From: Marinovum algicola
Lineage (GTDB): Bacteria; Pseudomonadota; Alphaproteobacteria; Rhodobacterales; Rhodobacteraceae
Length of the DNA stretch: 64,000 nt
Reading direction: 5' to 3'
Assembly (NCBI RefSeq): GCF_900109145.1
Contig: NZ_FNYY01000006.1
Coordinates: 1-64,000, forward strand
Shown here: in pieces, positions 38,755 through 48,915 of the stretch
How the letters are laid out: every line of letters starts with the position of its first letter
How positions within the stretch are numbered: the stretch's first letter is position 1
Program-made: the position numbers and the translations under genes
The notes under the pieces: model-generated
What the model was told of the DNA's origin: nothing
What the model saw: the letters and a program-made list of their open reading frames with translations, nothing else
The model's database searches: none

Positions 38755-38811
38755 GCCCCGGACCTGATCCGGGGCCTCCCGCGCCAAGAGGTCCCGGATC
38801 ACGTCCGGGAC
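38755..38811. repeat. Tandem palindromes between polA and the DUF1285 gene
   Basis: GCCCCGGA-CCTGA-TCCGGGGC (38755-38775) and GTCCCGGA-TCACG-TCCGGGAC (38791-38811) are two near-identical 8-bp-arm hairpins 15 bases apart, placed between convergent genes. They are probably a terminator or a dispersed intergenic repeat of the CCCCGG-type common in these genomes. Confidence 0.6.
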
Positions 38812-38815
38812 GGGG

Positions 38816-39406
38816 TCAGGGAAGCTCGGCAGACGGAATCACTGGGAAGAAAGTGCCAGAAGACCACAGCCCGAACCAGCGCTCGCCCTCGACCTCGTGA
38901 TGCGCGCCGATCTCGACCAGCCGGTAGAAACTCTTCCGGTCGATCAGCGCCTCCAGCTCGGCCCGCACCAACACATAAGGCGAAGGCTCGCCGGTCTCGG
39001 CATCGCGCTCCACCCGGATCGGCGCCTCCGGCCCCGCCACCGTGAAATCGCCGACATTGGTCTCGAAGGTCAGCACCTGGTCGCGGCCCTCTCCGGCAAC
39101 CTCGAAATCCACCGCCACAAACGGCGCATCGTCGACGGTGATTCCGACCTTTTCGACCGGCGTCACCAGCACGTAGCGCGCGCCGTCCTTGCGCAGGATG
39201 GTGGAAAACAGCCGCACCAGCTCTTTTCTGCCGATCGGCGTCCCGAGATAGAACCAGGTGCCATCCCGCGCGATCCGCATGTCGAGATCGCCGCAATCCG
39301 GCGGATTCCACAGATGCACCGGCGGCAGGCCCTTGCCCTGCGACGCCGCCTTGGCCGAAGCGGCGATCCCCTCGGCCGAGGGCTGCACGCGATTTTGTGA
39401 CGTCAT
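38816..39406 (-). CDS. DUF1285 domain-containing protein
   Basis: 196 residues (from MTSQNR). The core LPPVHLWNPPDCGDLDMRIARDGTWFYLGTPIGRKELVRLFSTIL and YVLVTPVEKVGITVDDAPF is diagnostic of DUF1285, a family of unknown function. The start is uncertain: the ATG at 39406 or the ATG at 39418 (MAKAM), with GGGA slightly far from one and too near the other. It is divergent from the MoxR operon, whose -35 box overlaps this gene's 5' end. Confidence 0.88.
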   Translation of the reverse strand: MTSQNRVQPSAEGIAASAKAASQGKGLPPVHLWNPPDCGDLDMRIARDGTWFYLGTPIGRKELVRLFSTILRKDGARYVLVTPVEKVGITVDDAPFVAVDFEVAGEGRDQVLTFETNVGDFTVAGPEAPIRVERDAETGEPSPYVLVRAELEALIDRKSFYRLVEIGAHHEVEGERWFGLWSSGTFFPVIPSAELP

Positions 39407-39411
39407 TGCTT

Positions 39412-39439
39412 TTGCCATTTCCCGTTTCAACGATACACT
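39412..39439 (+). promoter_or_regulatory. Promoter of the MoxR-DUF58-DUF4159 operon
   Basis: TTGCCA (39412-39417) and TACACT (39434-39439) are spaced by 16 bases, five of six and four of six matches to consensus, 36 bases before the moxR-like start. Confidence 0.6.
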
Positions 39440-39475
39440 CACAGCCAAGGACAAAGTGTGCAAGGAGCCTTTTTC

Positions 39476-40479
<1,004 letters not shown>

Positions 40480-40483
<4 letters not shown>

Positions 40484-41355
40484 GCCACAGCCCCGCCCAT
40501 CTGCGCGCAAGATCCGAGGCCGAGGCGGCCACCCTGCCGCCGCTTCTGGCCAAGGCCGAGCATCTGGCCGGCACGGTGCTCCTGGGTGAACACGGCCGGC
40601 GGCGCGCCGGCATGGGCGACGATTTCTGGCAATACCGGCCGGCGCAACCCGGCGACCGGCGGCGCAGCATCGACTGGCGCCGCTCGGCCCGGTCCGATGG
40701 CACCTATGTGCGCGAACGCGAATGGCAGATCGCCCAGAGCGTCATGCTCTGGGTCGATCAGGCGGCCTCGATGCGGTTTGCCTCTGACACGGCCTTGCCG
40801 GAAAAGGGCGACCGGGCACGGCTCATTGCCATGGCCACCGCCGTGCTGCTGATCCGCGGCGGCGAACGGGTCGGCCTGACCGGTGGCGTGCTGCCGCCGC
40901 GTCGCGGCGAGCCCCAGCTGTTGCGGCTGGCGCAGGCGTTTTCCACCGACCAGCCCGAGGATTACGCCGAACCGGAAGCCCGGCTGATGCTGCCGCACGC
41001 CCGGGCGATTTTCATCTCGGATTTCCTTGCCGACAGCGCCCCGGTCGAGGCGGCGTTGACCAAGGCGGCCGACCGCGGGGTGCGCGGCGTGATCCTGCAA
41101 GTGCTCGACCCCAGCGAAGAGGCCTTTCCCTTCCGGGGCCGCACCATATTCGAAAGCGTCGGCAAGACGGTGCAGCATGAGACGTTGAAGGCGGGCGAAC
41201 TGCGCGCCCGGTATTTGCAGCGGCTGGCGGACCGCAAGGATTGGCTGACGCAGGTGTCGCGGGCGACCGGCTGGCAATATGCGGTGCACCACACCGACCG
41301 CTCGGCGCATGAGGCGCTGCTCTGGCTCTATCGGGCGATGGAAGGCGTGCGATGA
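40480..41355 (+). CDS. DUF58 domain-containing protein
   Basis: 291 residues, starting at GTG 40480 coupled to the moxR-like stop. The family core is FWQYRPAQPGDRRRSIDWRRSARSD with a VWA-like fold after it (SVMLWVDQAASMRF, where the metal site DxSxS is altered to DQAAS). DUF58 proteins accompany MoxR ATPases in nearly all bacteria; their role is unproven. It overlaps the next gene by ATGA. Confidence 0.93.
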
Positions 41356-44108
41356 CTTTGTTTGGTATAGGGTTCCTGTCCCCCTGGTTGCTTTTGGGGC
41401 TTCTGGCGCTGCCGATCCTCTGGATCATCCTGCGCGCGGTGCCGCCGGCACCGATCCGGCGGATGTTTCCGGCGGTGGTCCTGCTTCTGGGCCTGAAAGA
41501 CGACGATCAGGTCACCGACCGCACCCCCTGGTGGCTGCTTCTGCTGCGCATCCTGGCGGTGGCGGCGGTGATCCTCGGCCTTGCCGGGCCGATCCTCAAC
41601 CCGCGCGAGGCCGGCGAACGCGGCTCCGGGCCGCTGCTCATCGCAATGGATGCAAGCTGGGCCAGCGCCGGCGACTGGGCGGCGCAGCAGGAGGCTCTGG
41701 AGGCGCTGCTGCTCGAGGCGCAGCGCGACGGGCGGACGGTGGCGATGCTCCGGGTCAGCGACCCCGAGCCGTTGCAGTTCCAGGCCGCCGAGACCTGGCG
41801 GTCGCGCCTGCCGGGGCTGGCGCCGGAGCCCTGGCTGCCCGGTCAAGACCTCTATGCCGAGGCGGAAGCGGCCTTGGATGACGGCGCCTTTGACACGCTC
41901 TGGCTGTCTGACGGGCTGGCGCATGACGGACGCGCCGATTTCCTCGCGGCGCTGGAATCGCGTGGCGCGGTGCGGGTGGTGCAATCGGCCCGGCCGCTGG
42001 TGGTGATGGCGCCGCCGGGCTTTGCCGACGGGGCGATCGAGCTGACGCTGTGGCGGGTCGAGACCGCCGGCAGCTATGCCGCGCATATTGCCGCCCATGG
42101 CCGCGATCCCTCGGGCAATGCCGCCGTGCTGGCCCGCGCCGGGGCGGAATTTGCCGATGGCGCCGCCGAGGCGCAGGTCTCGCTGTCGCTGCCCGCCGAG
42201 CTGCGTGGAAGGATCACCCACTTCGAGGTCGAGGGCCAGCGTTCGGCCGGCGCGGTGGCGCTGTCCGACGATTCCCTCAGGCGGCGCGAGGTGGCGCTGA
42301 TCGCCGGCCGGGACGACCGCGAGGGGCTCGAGCTGCTCTCGCCGCTGCATTATCTCGAAAAGGCGCTGGAACCCAATGCCGACCTGTTGCAGGGCGCGCT
42401 GGGTGACATCCTGCCGGCCAACCCCGATGTGGTGGTACTGGCAGATGTGGCGACCCTCGCCCCGGCCGAGGAAGAGGCGCTGCTCGCCTGGGTGGAAAAG
42501 GGCGGGCTGCTGCTGCGCTTTGCCGGGCCCCGGCTTGCCGCCTCTGACGTGAGCCGCGCCGAGGAAGATGCGCTGATGCCGGTGCGCCTGCGCGCAGGCG
42601 GCCGCACCGTCGGCGGCGCCATGTCCTGGGGCGAGCCCAAAGCGCTGGCGCCCTTTGCCGAGGACAGCCCCTTTGCCGGGCTGCCGGTGCCGGAGGACGT
42701 GCGGGTCAGCGCTCAGGTCATGGCGCAGCCCGATCCGGTGCTGGCCGACCGGGTGATCGCGCAACTGGCCGACGGCACGCCGCTGGTGACCCGCAAGCGG
42801 ATCGATCAGGGGCAGGTGGTGCTGGTGCATGTCACTGCCAATGCCGAATGGTCGACGCTGCCGCTGTCGGGGCTCTTCGTGCAGATGCTCGACCGGCTGG
42901 CGGTCTCCTCCTCGGCCACGACCCCAGATGCCGAAAGCCTCGAAGGCACCACATGGGAGCCGTTGCAGGTGATGGATGCCTTCGGCGCGCTGGAAGATGC
43001 CGGCACCCGGCCCGGTGTCGACTGGCCGGAGCTGGTGGCCGCCCGGCTTGGTCCCGATCTCTTGCCCGGTCTCTATCAGAGCGAAGACCGCCGGCTGGCG
43101 CGCAACGTGATCACCGCCGAAACCGAGCTTGCCGCCGCCAGTTGGCCGGCGCGCATCCCGGTCGAAGGGCTGAGCCGGCCGCGGGAAACCCCGCTGGCGG
43201 GACTGTTGCTGAGCCTCGCCCTGGCGCTGCTGGCGGTGGATGTGGTGGCCTCGCTGGCGTTGGCCGGACGGCTCACCGGCGGGATGAGAACCGCCGCCGT
43301 GGTGCTTCTGGCGTTGGGCGCAAGCCCGCCCCCGGCCGCCGCCCAGAGCACCGACGATTTCGCCCTGGCGGTCACCTCGGAGGTGGTGCTGGGCCATGTG
43401 CTGACCGGCGATCCGCAGCTCGACCAGATGGCCTATGAGGGGCTGACGGGGTTGAGCGAAACGCTGTTCTTCCGCACCTCGGTCGAACCGGCAGAGCCGA
43501 TCGGCGTCGATCTCGAGACCGACGAACTGGCGTTCTTTCCCTTTCTCTACTGGCCGGTGGCGGCGGATCAGCCGATCCCCTCGGATGAGGCCTATGCCAA
43601 GCTGAACGAATACCTGCGCTCCGGCGGGATGATCCTGTTCGACACCCGCGATGCCGATATCGCCGGCTTTGGCGCCGCCTCGCCCAACGGCCAGCGGCTG
43701 CAACGGCTGGCACAGCCGCTCGACATTCCGCCGCTGGAGCCGGTGCCGGAAGATCACGTGCTGACCCGCACCTTCTATCTTTTGCAGGATTTCCCCGGCC
43801 GTCATGTCGGCCGCGACGTCTGGGTCGAGGCCGCGCCGCCGGATGCCGAACGGATCGAGGGCATGCCGTTCCGCAATCTCAATGACGGGGTGACGCCGGT
43901 GGTGATCGGCGGCAACGACTGGGCGGCGGCCTGGGCGATGGACGAGAGCGGCAACCCGATCTATCCGGTCGGCCGGGGCTATTCCGGCGAACGCCAGCGC
44001 GAGCTGGCCTATCGCTTCGGCGTCAACCTGATCATGCATGTGCTGACCGGCAACTACAAATCCGACCAGGTGCATGTGCCTGCTCTGCTCGACAGGTTGG
44101 GCCAATGA
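41352..44108 (+). CDS. BatA-like membrane protein with C-terminal DUF4159
   Basis: 918 residues. The N-terminal part has two membrane helices (about 5-25 and 60-78) and the BatA/Aerotolerance-type FLSPWLLLGLLALPILWIIL. A VWA-like and GATase-like region follows (about 90-560), then a third and fourth helix (about 618-645). A second export-like segment ending PPPAAAQ leads into a DUF4159 domain (about 690-918: LAFFPFLYWPV, SGGMILFDTRD). It looks like a fusion of two proteins. DUF4159 is of unknown function. It is coupled by ATGA at both ends. Confidence 0.88.
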   Translation: MTLFGIGFLSPWLLLGLLALPILWIILRAVPPAPIRRMFPAVVLLLGLKDDDQVTDRTPWWLLLLRILAVAAVILGLAGPILNPREAGERGSGPLLIAMDASWASAGDWAAQQEALEALLLEAQRDGRTVAMLRVSDPEPLQFQAAETWRSRLPGLAPEPWLPGQDLYAEAEAALDDGAFDTLWLSDGLAHDGRADFLAALESRGAVRVVQSARPLVVMAPPGFADGAIELTLWRVETAGSYAAHIAAHGRDPSGNAAVLARAGAEFADGAAEAQVSLSLPAELRGRITHFEVEGQRSAGAVALSDDSLRRREVALIAGRDDREGLELLSPLHYLEKALEPNADLLQGALGDILPANPDVVVLADVATLAPAEEEALLAWVEKGGLLLRFAGPRLAASDVSRAEEDALMPVRLRAGGRTVGGAMSWGEPKALAPFAEDSPFAGLPVPEDVRVSAQVMAQPDPVLADRVIAQLADGTPLVTRKRIDQGQVVLVHVTANAEWSTLPLSGLFVQMLDRLAVSSSATTPDAESLEGTTWEPLQVMDAFGALEDAGTRPGVDWPELVAARLGPDLLPGLYQSEDRRLARNVITAETELAAASWPARIPVEGLSRPRETPLAGLLLSLALALLAVDVVASLALAGRLTGGMRTAAVVLLALGASPPPAAAQSTDDFALAVTSEVVLGHVLTGDPQLDQMAYEGLTGLSETLFFRTSVEPAEPIGVDLETDELAFFPFLYWPVAADQPIPSDEAYAKLNEYLRSGGMILFDTRDADIAGFGAASPNGQRLQRLAQPLDIPPLEPVPEDHVLTRTFYLLQDFPGRHVGRDVWVEAAPPDAERIEGMPFRNLNDGVTPVVIGGNDWAAAWAMDESGNPIYPVGRGYSGERQRELAYRFGVNLIMHVLTGNYKSDQVHVPALLDRLGQ

Positions 44109-46144
44109 CCGGAACGCTCATCTTCGACCCGATGCTGCCCTGGCCGGTGCTGGCGGGCGTCGGCCTGCTGGTGCTCTTTGCCGCCGGGCTGGCGCTCTGG
44201 CGCGGACTTTCCGGCTGGGGCCCCAGGCTTCTCGGCGGCCTGGTGGTGCTCGCCGCGCTGGCGCAGCCGGCCTATCAGGAGGAAGACCGCGCGCCACTGA
44301 CCGATATCGTCATGCTGGTCGAGGATCAGAGCGCCTCGCAGCAGCTCGACGACCGCGCCGAGGTGACGGCGCAGGCCGCCGAAACGCTTGAGGCGCAGCT
44401 TTCGGCCCGCGACAATACCGAGGTGCGGCGGGTGCGCGTCGGCGATGGCGAGGGCGATCTCGGCACCCAGATGATGACCACGCTCAATTCGGCCCTGGCC
44501 GAAGAGCCGCGCGGGCGGATCGCCGGGGTGATCGCGCTCTCTGACGGCCGGGTGCATGACATGGCCCGCGCGACGCAGCTTCCGGCGCCGATGCACCTGC
44601 TGATGACCGGCCATGACGACGATTGGGACCGGCGGCTGATCGTGTCGAACGCCCCGGCCTTTGCCATCCTCGGCGAGCCGGTCACCCTGACTCTGCGGGT
44701 CGAGGACAGCGGCGCCGCGCCCGAGGCGGCCCGGACGCCGCTGCATGTCTCGGTCGATGGCGGCGAACCGATGGAATTCGACGTGCCGCTGGGCGAGGAT
44801 ATCGAGATCCCGGTCACCCTGCCGCATGGCGGGCGCAACGTGCTGCAATTCACCGTGCCGGAGGCCGAGGGCGAGCTGACCGGGCGCAACAATACCGCGC
44901 TGATCCAGATCAACGGCGTGCGCGACCGGCTGCGGGTGCTGCTGGTCTCGGGCGAGCCGCATCCCGGCGGCCGGACCTGGCGCAACCTTCTGAAATCCGA
45001 CAGTTCGGTCGACCTGGTGCATTTCACCATCCTGCGCCCGCCGGAAAAGCAGGATGGCGTGCCGGTGCGCGAGCTGTCGCTGATCGCCTTTCCCACCCGC
45101 GAGCTGTTTCTGGAGAAGATCGACGACTTCGACCTGATCATCTTTGACCGCTACAAGCGGCGCGGCATCCTGCCGGCGATCTACCTCGACAACGTGGCGC
45201 GTTATGTCGAAGAGGGCGGCGCGGTGCTGATCGCCTCGGGCCCGGATTTCGCCAGCGCCGATTCGCTTTATCGTTCGCCGCTGTCGGAGGTGGTGCCGGC
45301 CGCACCCACGGCACGGGTGATCGAACAGGGCTATGCGCCCAGGGTCACCGAACAGGGCGCGCGCCACCCGGTCACCGTGGGGCTGGGCGATCCCGAGACC
45401 TGGGGCCGCTGGCTGCGCCAGATCGAAGTCGAGCCGGAACGCGGCGATATCCTGATGTCCGGCGTCGAGGACCGGCCGCTGCTGGTGCTGGACCGGGTCG
45501 GCGAGGGCCGCGTGGCGCTTCTGGCCTCGGACCATGCCTGGCTCTGGAGCCGCGGTTTCGAGGGCGGCGGGCCGCAGCTCGAATTGCTGCGGCGGCTGGC
45601 GCATTGGATGATGAAGGAGCCCGAACTCGAGGAAGAGACGCTTTATGCCGAGGCCAGCGGCCAGACCATGCGGATCATCCGCCGCACGCTGGACGAAGCG
45701 GCCGGGCCGGTGACGGTGACCGGGCCGGACGGCGCCGAGGTGGTGCTCGAGCTGGAGGAGGTCAGCCCGGGCCGCTTCGAAGCGGTCTACGAAGGCCCGG
45801 AGATCGGGCTCTACCGGCTGCGCGACGGCGATCTCGAGAGCGTGATCGGCCTGGGGCCGGCGGCACCGAAGGAATTCGAGCAGACGATCGCCACCGGCGC
45901 GGTGCTGGCGCCGCAAATCGACAGCCTGCGCGGCGGGGTGATGCCGCTCGACGACGGTCTGCCGCGGATTCGCAACGTGCGCGAAGGCCGGCCGGCGGCG
46001 GGGCGTGGCTGGATCGGGCTGACCCCGCGCGGCGCCTTCGAGACCCGCGACGTGACCCAGGTTGCCCTGCTGCCGCCCTGGCTGGTGCTGCTGCTGGCCT
46101 CGGGGCTGATCGTCGGCGCCTGGCTGCGCGAGGGGCGCCGCTAG
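44105..46144 (+). CDS. Membrane protein with glutamine-amidotransferase-like core
   Basis: 679 residues. Two N-terminal helices (about 13-30 and 38-55) and one near the C-terminus (about 650-672) frame a large periplasmic region. It includes a GATase1-like fold (VLLVSGEPHPGGRTWRNLL, FDLIIFDRYKRRG, YVEEGGAVLIASGPDF) lacking the catalytic Cys, and Ig-like segments. The family accompanies DUF4159 proteins in alphaproteobacteria. It ends the MoxR operon. The predicted site of action is the inner membrane and periplasm; the activity is unknown. Confidence 0.85.
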   Translation: MTGTLIFDPMLPWPVLAGVGLLVLFAAGLALWRGLSGWGPRLLGGLVVLAALAQPAYQEEDRAPLTDIVMLVEDQSASQQLDDRAEVTAQAAETLEAQLSARDNTEVRRVRVGDGEGDLGTQMMTTLNSALAEEPRGRIAGVIALSDGRVHDMARATQLPAPMHLLMTGHDDDWDRRLIVSNAPAFAILGEPVTLTLRVEDSGAAPEAARTPLHVSVDGGEPMEFDVPLGEDIEIPVTLPHGGRNVLQFTVPEAEGELTGRNNTALIQINGVRDRLRVLLVSGEPHPGGRTWRNLLKSDSSVDLVHFTILRPPEKQDGVPVRELSLIAFPTRELFLEKIDDFDLIIFDRYKRRGILPAIYLDNVARYVEEGGAVLIASGPDFASADSLYRSPLSEVVPAAPTARVIEQGYAPRVTEQGARHPVTVGLGDPETWGRWLRQIEVEPERGDILMSGVEDRPLLVLDRVGEGRVALLASDHAWLWSRGFEGGGPQLELLRRLAHWMMKEPELEEETLYAEASGQTMRIIRRTLDEAAGPVTVTGPDGAEVVLELEEVSPGRFEAVYEGPEIGLYRLRDGDLESVIGLGPAAPKEFEQTIATGAVLAPQIDSLRGGVMPLDDGLPRIRNVREGRPAAGRGWIGLTPRGAFETRDVTQVALLPPWLVLLLASGLIVGAWLREGRR

Positions 46145-46151
46145 GACCGGG

Positions 46152-46208
46152 GGGGGCGCTGCCCCCGTCCCTGCGGGACTCCCCCGAGGGTATTTTCGGC
46201 AAGAGGAA
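46152..46208 (-). repeat. Convergent-gene hairpin repeat, copy C (inverted)
   Basis: GGGGGC-GCT-GCCCCC (46152-46166) and, further on, the block TATTTTCGGCAAGAGGAAGA read in the opposite orientation to copies A and B. It lies between the convergent stop codons of the MoxR operon and the small secreted protein gene. Confidence 0.6.
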
Positions 46209-46212
46209 GATA

Positions 46213-46590
46213 TCAGTAGGTGCCGCGGCCCGCCGGCGAGAGCTTGACCTTGATCGGGCGGGACGACCAGCCATCCTCGGTGCAATGCACCCGGATCATC
46301 ACCATGCGGATGCCATCGGGGATCATCACGCCGCGCAGCGAGCGGGTGAAGGGCTGTTCGTTGACATGCGGATGGGTCAGCCTGCGGAAGCCCAGCCGGT
46401 TGCCGTGGCGGTCGAGCACCTCCCAGCCATCGGCATAGTGATCCCAGCCGGTGTCGGCATGGCGCAGGGTGACCTCGAAGAGCCAGCCCATGTCGGGCTT
46501 GCTGACCTGGACCTTGACAATCTCGGGTTCGGCGGCCCGGGCGGTGAGTGGCAGCATGAGAAGCAGGGCGGCAATGGCGGCGCGGATCAT
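46213..46590 (-). CDS. Secreted protein of unknown function
   Basis: 125 residues with signal peptide MIRAAIAALLLMLPLTARAA and a compact mature domain (EIVKVQVSKPDMGWLFEVTLRH, DGWEVLDRHGNRLGFRRLTHPH, EQPFTRSLRGVMIP) that looks like an all-beta fold. It is well conserved in roseobacters as far as I can tell, but unnamed. The ATG at 46590 follows GGAG and overlaps the DUF599 stop by four bases. Confidence 0.82.
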   Translation of the reverse strand: MIRAAIAALLLMLPLTARAAEPEIVKVQVSKPDMGWLFEVTLRHADTGWDHYADGWEVLDRHGNRLGFRRLTHPHVNEQPFTRSLRGVMIPDGIRMVMIRVHCTEDGWSSRPIKVKLSPAGRGTY

Positions 46591-47309
46591 CGGATCTCCG
46601 GTGTTTGCGCGGTCTGACCTTCGTCGGCAAGCAGCGCCTCGCGCGATTGCGAGGCAAATTCCCGGCGGTAGACCACGGCCAGCGTGAAGAGCACCGCCAG
46701 TATGAGAGGAACCGCGCCCAATAGCCATGCCGTCGCGGCCATGGCGAAGTAAATTGATCGTAATCCCTTGTTATAACTTCGTGCGGCGGTGATGTTGAGC
46801 GCCGCCGCCTTGCGCGCCCGGGGGTAGGCCGCCGGATCGGCCGGATCATTGGGCACCGCCGCCATGATCACCGCGCAGTAGCCGAACAGCCGGTGCGACC
46901 AGACGAATTTCAGGAAGCCGTTGACCGCCAGCAGGATCACCACCAGGAGCTTGAGTTCCCAGACGATGATCGGCGCGGTGTCGAGGGTGAGATCCTGGGC
47001 CACGCCGGCCAGGCGTTCGGCATTGCCGATCAGCGCCAGCATGCCGCCAATGGCGATCATGCAGGCCGAGGCAAAAAACGCCGTGCCCTGCCGCAGGATG
47101 CCGAGGATCTGGCTGTCGAAGATGCGCGGATCGCGGGTGACCATCTGCTCCATCCAGACGCGGCGGTATTCGGCGGTGAGATGCGAGACCGAGCCGCGCT
47201 TGCCGGGGTTTTCGATCACGAAACCGATGCCGATCCAGGCAACGAAGAGCAGCGTCAGCGCGGCGTAGTCCCAGGCGGTGAAGAAAAAGAGGCGGTCGGT
47301 CCAGGTCAT
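46587..47309 (-). CDS. DUF599 family membrane protein
   Basis: A 240-residue polytopic membrane protein with about four helices. YRRVWMEQMVTRDPRIFDSQILGILRQGTAFFASACMI and ELKLLVVILLAVNGFLKFVWSHRLFGYCAVIM are the DUF599 signatures. The function is unknown. The start at 47309 was chosen from the conserved WTDRLFFFTAWDY beginning; its ribosome-binding site is weak. It is divergent from glcD with a 110-base A/T-rich gap. Confidence 0.88.
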   Translation of the reverse strand: MTWTDRLFFFTAWDYAALTLLFVAWIGIGFVIENPGKRGSVSHLTAEYRRVWMEQMVTRDPRIFDSQILGILRQGTAFFASACMIAIGGMLALIGNAERLAGVAQDLTLDTAPIIVWELKLLVVILLAVNGFLKFVWSHRLFGYCAVIMAAVPNDPADPAAYPRARKAAALNITAARSYNKGLRSIYFAMAATAWLLGAVPLILAVLFTLAVVYRREFASQSREALLADEGQTAQTPEIR

Positions 47310-47381
47310 CGCAGCACCGTAGCCGCGGCCGCGCGCAAGCGAAAGAGGGGCTGCGCGACAAGCGGGTTGCACTTTGGGTTA

Positions 47382-47404
47382 ATTGGTTATATTTTCTTAC
47401 CAAT
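47382..47404 (+). promoter_or_regulatory. Inverted repeat (possible operator) before glcD
   Basis: ATTGGT (47382-47387) and ACCAAT (47399-47404) form an interrupted palindrome with 11 bases between. It overlaps a candidate -10 box TATTTT (47390-47395) that lies 17 bases from TTGCAC (47367-47372). A GntR-type regulator would fit the glycolate system, but none is encoded here. Confidence 0.4.
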
Positions 47405-47418
47405 ATCAGGAGAGCACC

Positions 47419-48864
47419 ATGGATATGCCCCCTCCCCGGCCAGAGCGGCTGGCGCTGAAAACCGAGCTTGTGGCGCGGCTGACCGAGGCCTTGGGGCCGA
47501 CGGGCGTGATTCATCAGCTGGCGGAACTGCGGGCCTATGAATGCGATGCGCTTTCGGCCTATCGCTGCCCGCCGATGGCGGCGGTGCTGCCGCGGGACAC
47601 CGCCGAAGTGGCCGCCGTGCTGCGCATCTGCCACCGGATGTCGGTGCCGGTGGTGCCGCGCGGCGCCGGCACCTCGCTGGCCGGGGGCGCGCTGCCGACG
47701 GCGGATTGCGTCATCCTGGGCGTGGCGCGGATGAATGCGGTGCTGGAGACCGATTTTGCCAACCGGGTGATCCGGGTGCAGACCGGGCGCACCAACCTGA
47801 GCGTGACCGGCGCGGTGGAGGAGGACGGGTTCTTTTACGCCCCCGATCCCTCGAGCCAGCTCGCCTGCGCCATTGCCGGCAATATCGCGATGAATTCCGG
47901 CGGGGCGCATTGCCTGAAATACGGGGTGACCACCAACAACCTGCTCGGCGTCACCATGGTGCTGATGGATGGCAGCGTGGTCGAGATCGGCGGCGCGCAT
48001 ATGGACGCCGGCGGGCTCGACCTTCTGGGGGTGATCTGCGGCAGCGAGGGGCAATTGGGCGTGGTGACCGAGGCCAGCTTGCGCATCCTGCCCAAGCCCG
48101 AGGGCGCGCGCCCGGTGCTGATGGCCTTTGACAGCAATGCCGTGGCCGGGGCCTGTGTCTCGGATATCATCAAGGCCGGGATCCTGCCGGTGGCGATCGA
48201 ATTCATGGACCGGCCCTGCATCCGCGCCTGCGAGGATTTCGCCCAGGCCGGCTATCCCGATTGCGAGGCGCTGCTGATCGTCGAGGTCGAGGGCTCGGAG
48301 GCCGAGATCGACGACCAGCTGACCCGGATCAAGGCGATTGCCCGGCGCCATGACCCGCTGGAGCTGCGCGAGGCGCGCGATGCCGATGAGGCCGGGCGCA
48401 TCTGGCTCGGGCGCAAGAGCGCCTTTGGCGCCATGGGGCAGATCAACGACTACATGTGTCTCGACGGTACGATCCCGGTGTCGGCGCTGCCGCAGGTGTT
48501 GCAGCGGATTGGCGAGATGAGCCGCGACTACGGGCTGGAGGTGGCCAATGTGTTTCACGCCGGCGATGGCAACATGCATCCGCTGATCCTCTATGACGCC
48601 AACAAGCCCGGCGATCTCGAGCTTTGCGAGCGCTTCGGGGCGGATATCCTGAAGCTCTGTGTCGAGGTCGGCGGCTGTCTGACCGGCGAGCACGGGGTCG
48701 GCATCGAGAAACGCGACCTGATGTGGCACCAGTACGAGGCGGCGGATCTCGAAGCGCAGATGGCGGTGAAGGATGTGTTTGATCCGGCCTGGCTGCTCAA
48801 CCCGGCCAAGGTGTTTCCGCTTGATGCCTCCGAGGCGCGGCGCGGGCGGCCGGCGGCGGCGTGA
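47419..48864 (+). CDS. glcD: Glycolate oxidase subunit GlcD
   Basis: A 481-residue FAD-binding subunit. The FAD domain (PP-loop) shows VPRGAGTSLAGGALP and GNIAMNSGGAHCLKYGVT. The C-terminal domain has the conserved HAGDGNMHPLILYD and GEHGVGIEKRDLM. With GlcE and GlcF it oxidises glycolate to glyoxylate at the membrane. Its length and context separate it from D-lactate dehydrogenases. The ATG at 47419 follows AGGAGA. Confidence 0.94.
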   Translation: MDMPPPRPERLALKTELVARLTEALGPTGVIHQLAELRAYECDALSAYRCPPMAAVLPRDTAEVAAVLRICHRMSVPVVPRGAGTSLAGGALPTADCVILGVARMNAVLETDFANRVIRVQTGRTNLSVTGAVEEDGFFYAPDPSSQLACAIAGNIAMNSGGAHCLKYGVTTNNLLGVTMVLMDGSVVEIGGAHMDAGGLDLLGVICGSEGQLGVVTEASLRILPKPEGARPVLMAFDSNAVAGACVSDIIKAGILPVAIEFMDRPCIRACEDFAQAGYPDCEALLIVEVEGSEAEIDDQLTRIKAIARRHDPLELREARDADEAGRIWLGRKSAFGAMGQINDYMCLDGTIPVSALPQVLQRIGEMSRDYGLEVANVFHAGDGNMHPLILYDANKPGDLELCERFGADILKLCVEVGGCLTGEHGVGIEKRDLMWHQYEAADLEAQMAVKDVFDPAWLLNPAKVFPLDASEARRGRPAAA

Positions 48865-48915
48865 ATGCGGCCTCGGGCCTGCCCGAAGGCAATCTCAAAC
48901 AGAAGAAGACGGATC

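Noticed and set aside
41328-44105. 925-codon minus-strand frame
   Set aside because: Antisense to the DUF4159 protein gene and of the same biased composition.
44054-46849. Long open frame of 931 codons on the minus strand
   Set aside because: It lies antisense to the operon's last gene and runs through several convincing genes. It has repetitive low-complexity composition (G, A, R, H, Q rich) with no motif, a common artefact of high-GC DNA.
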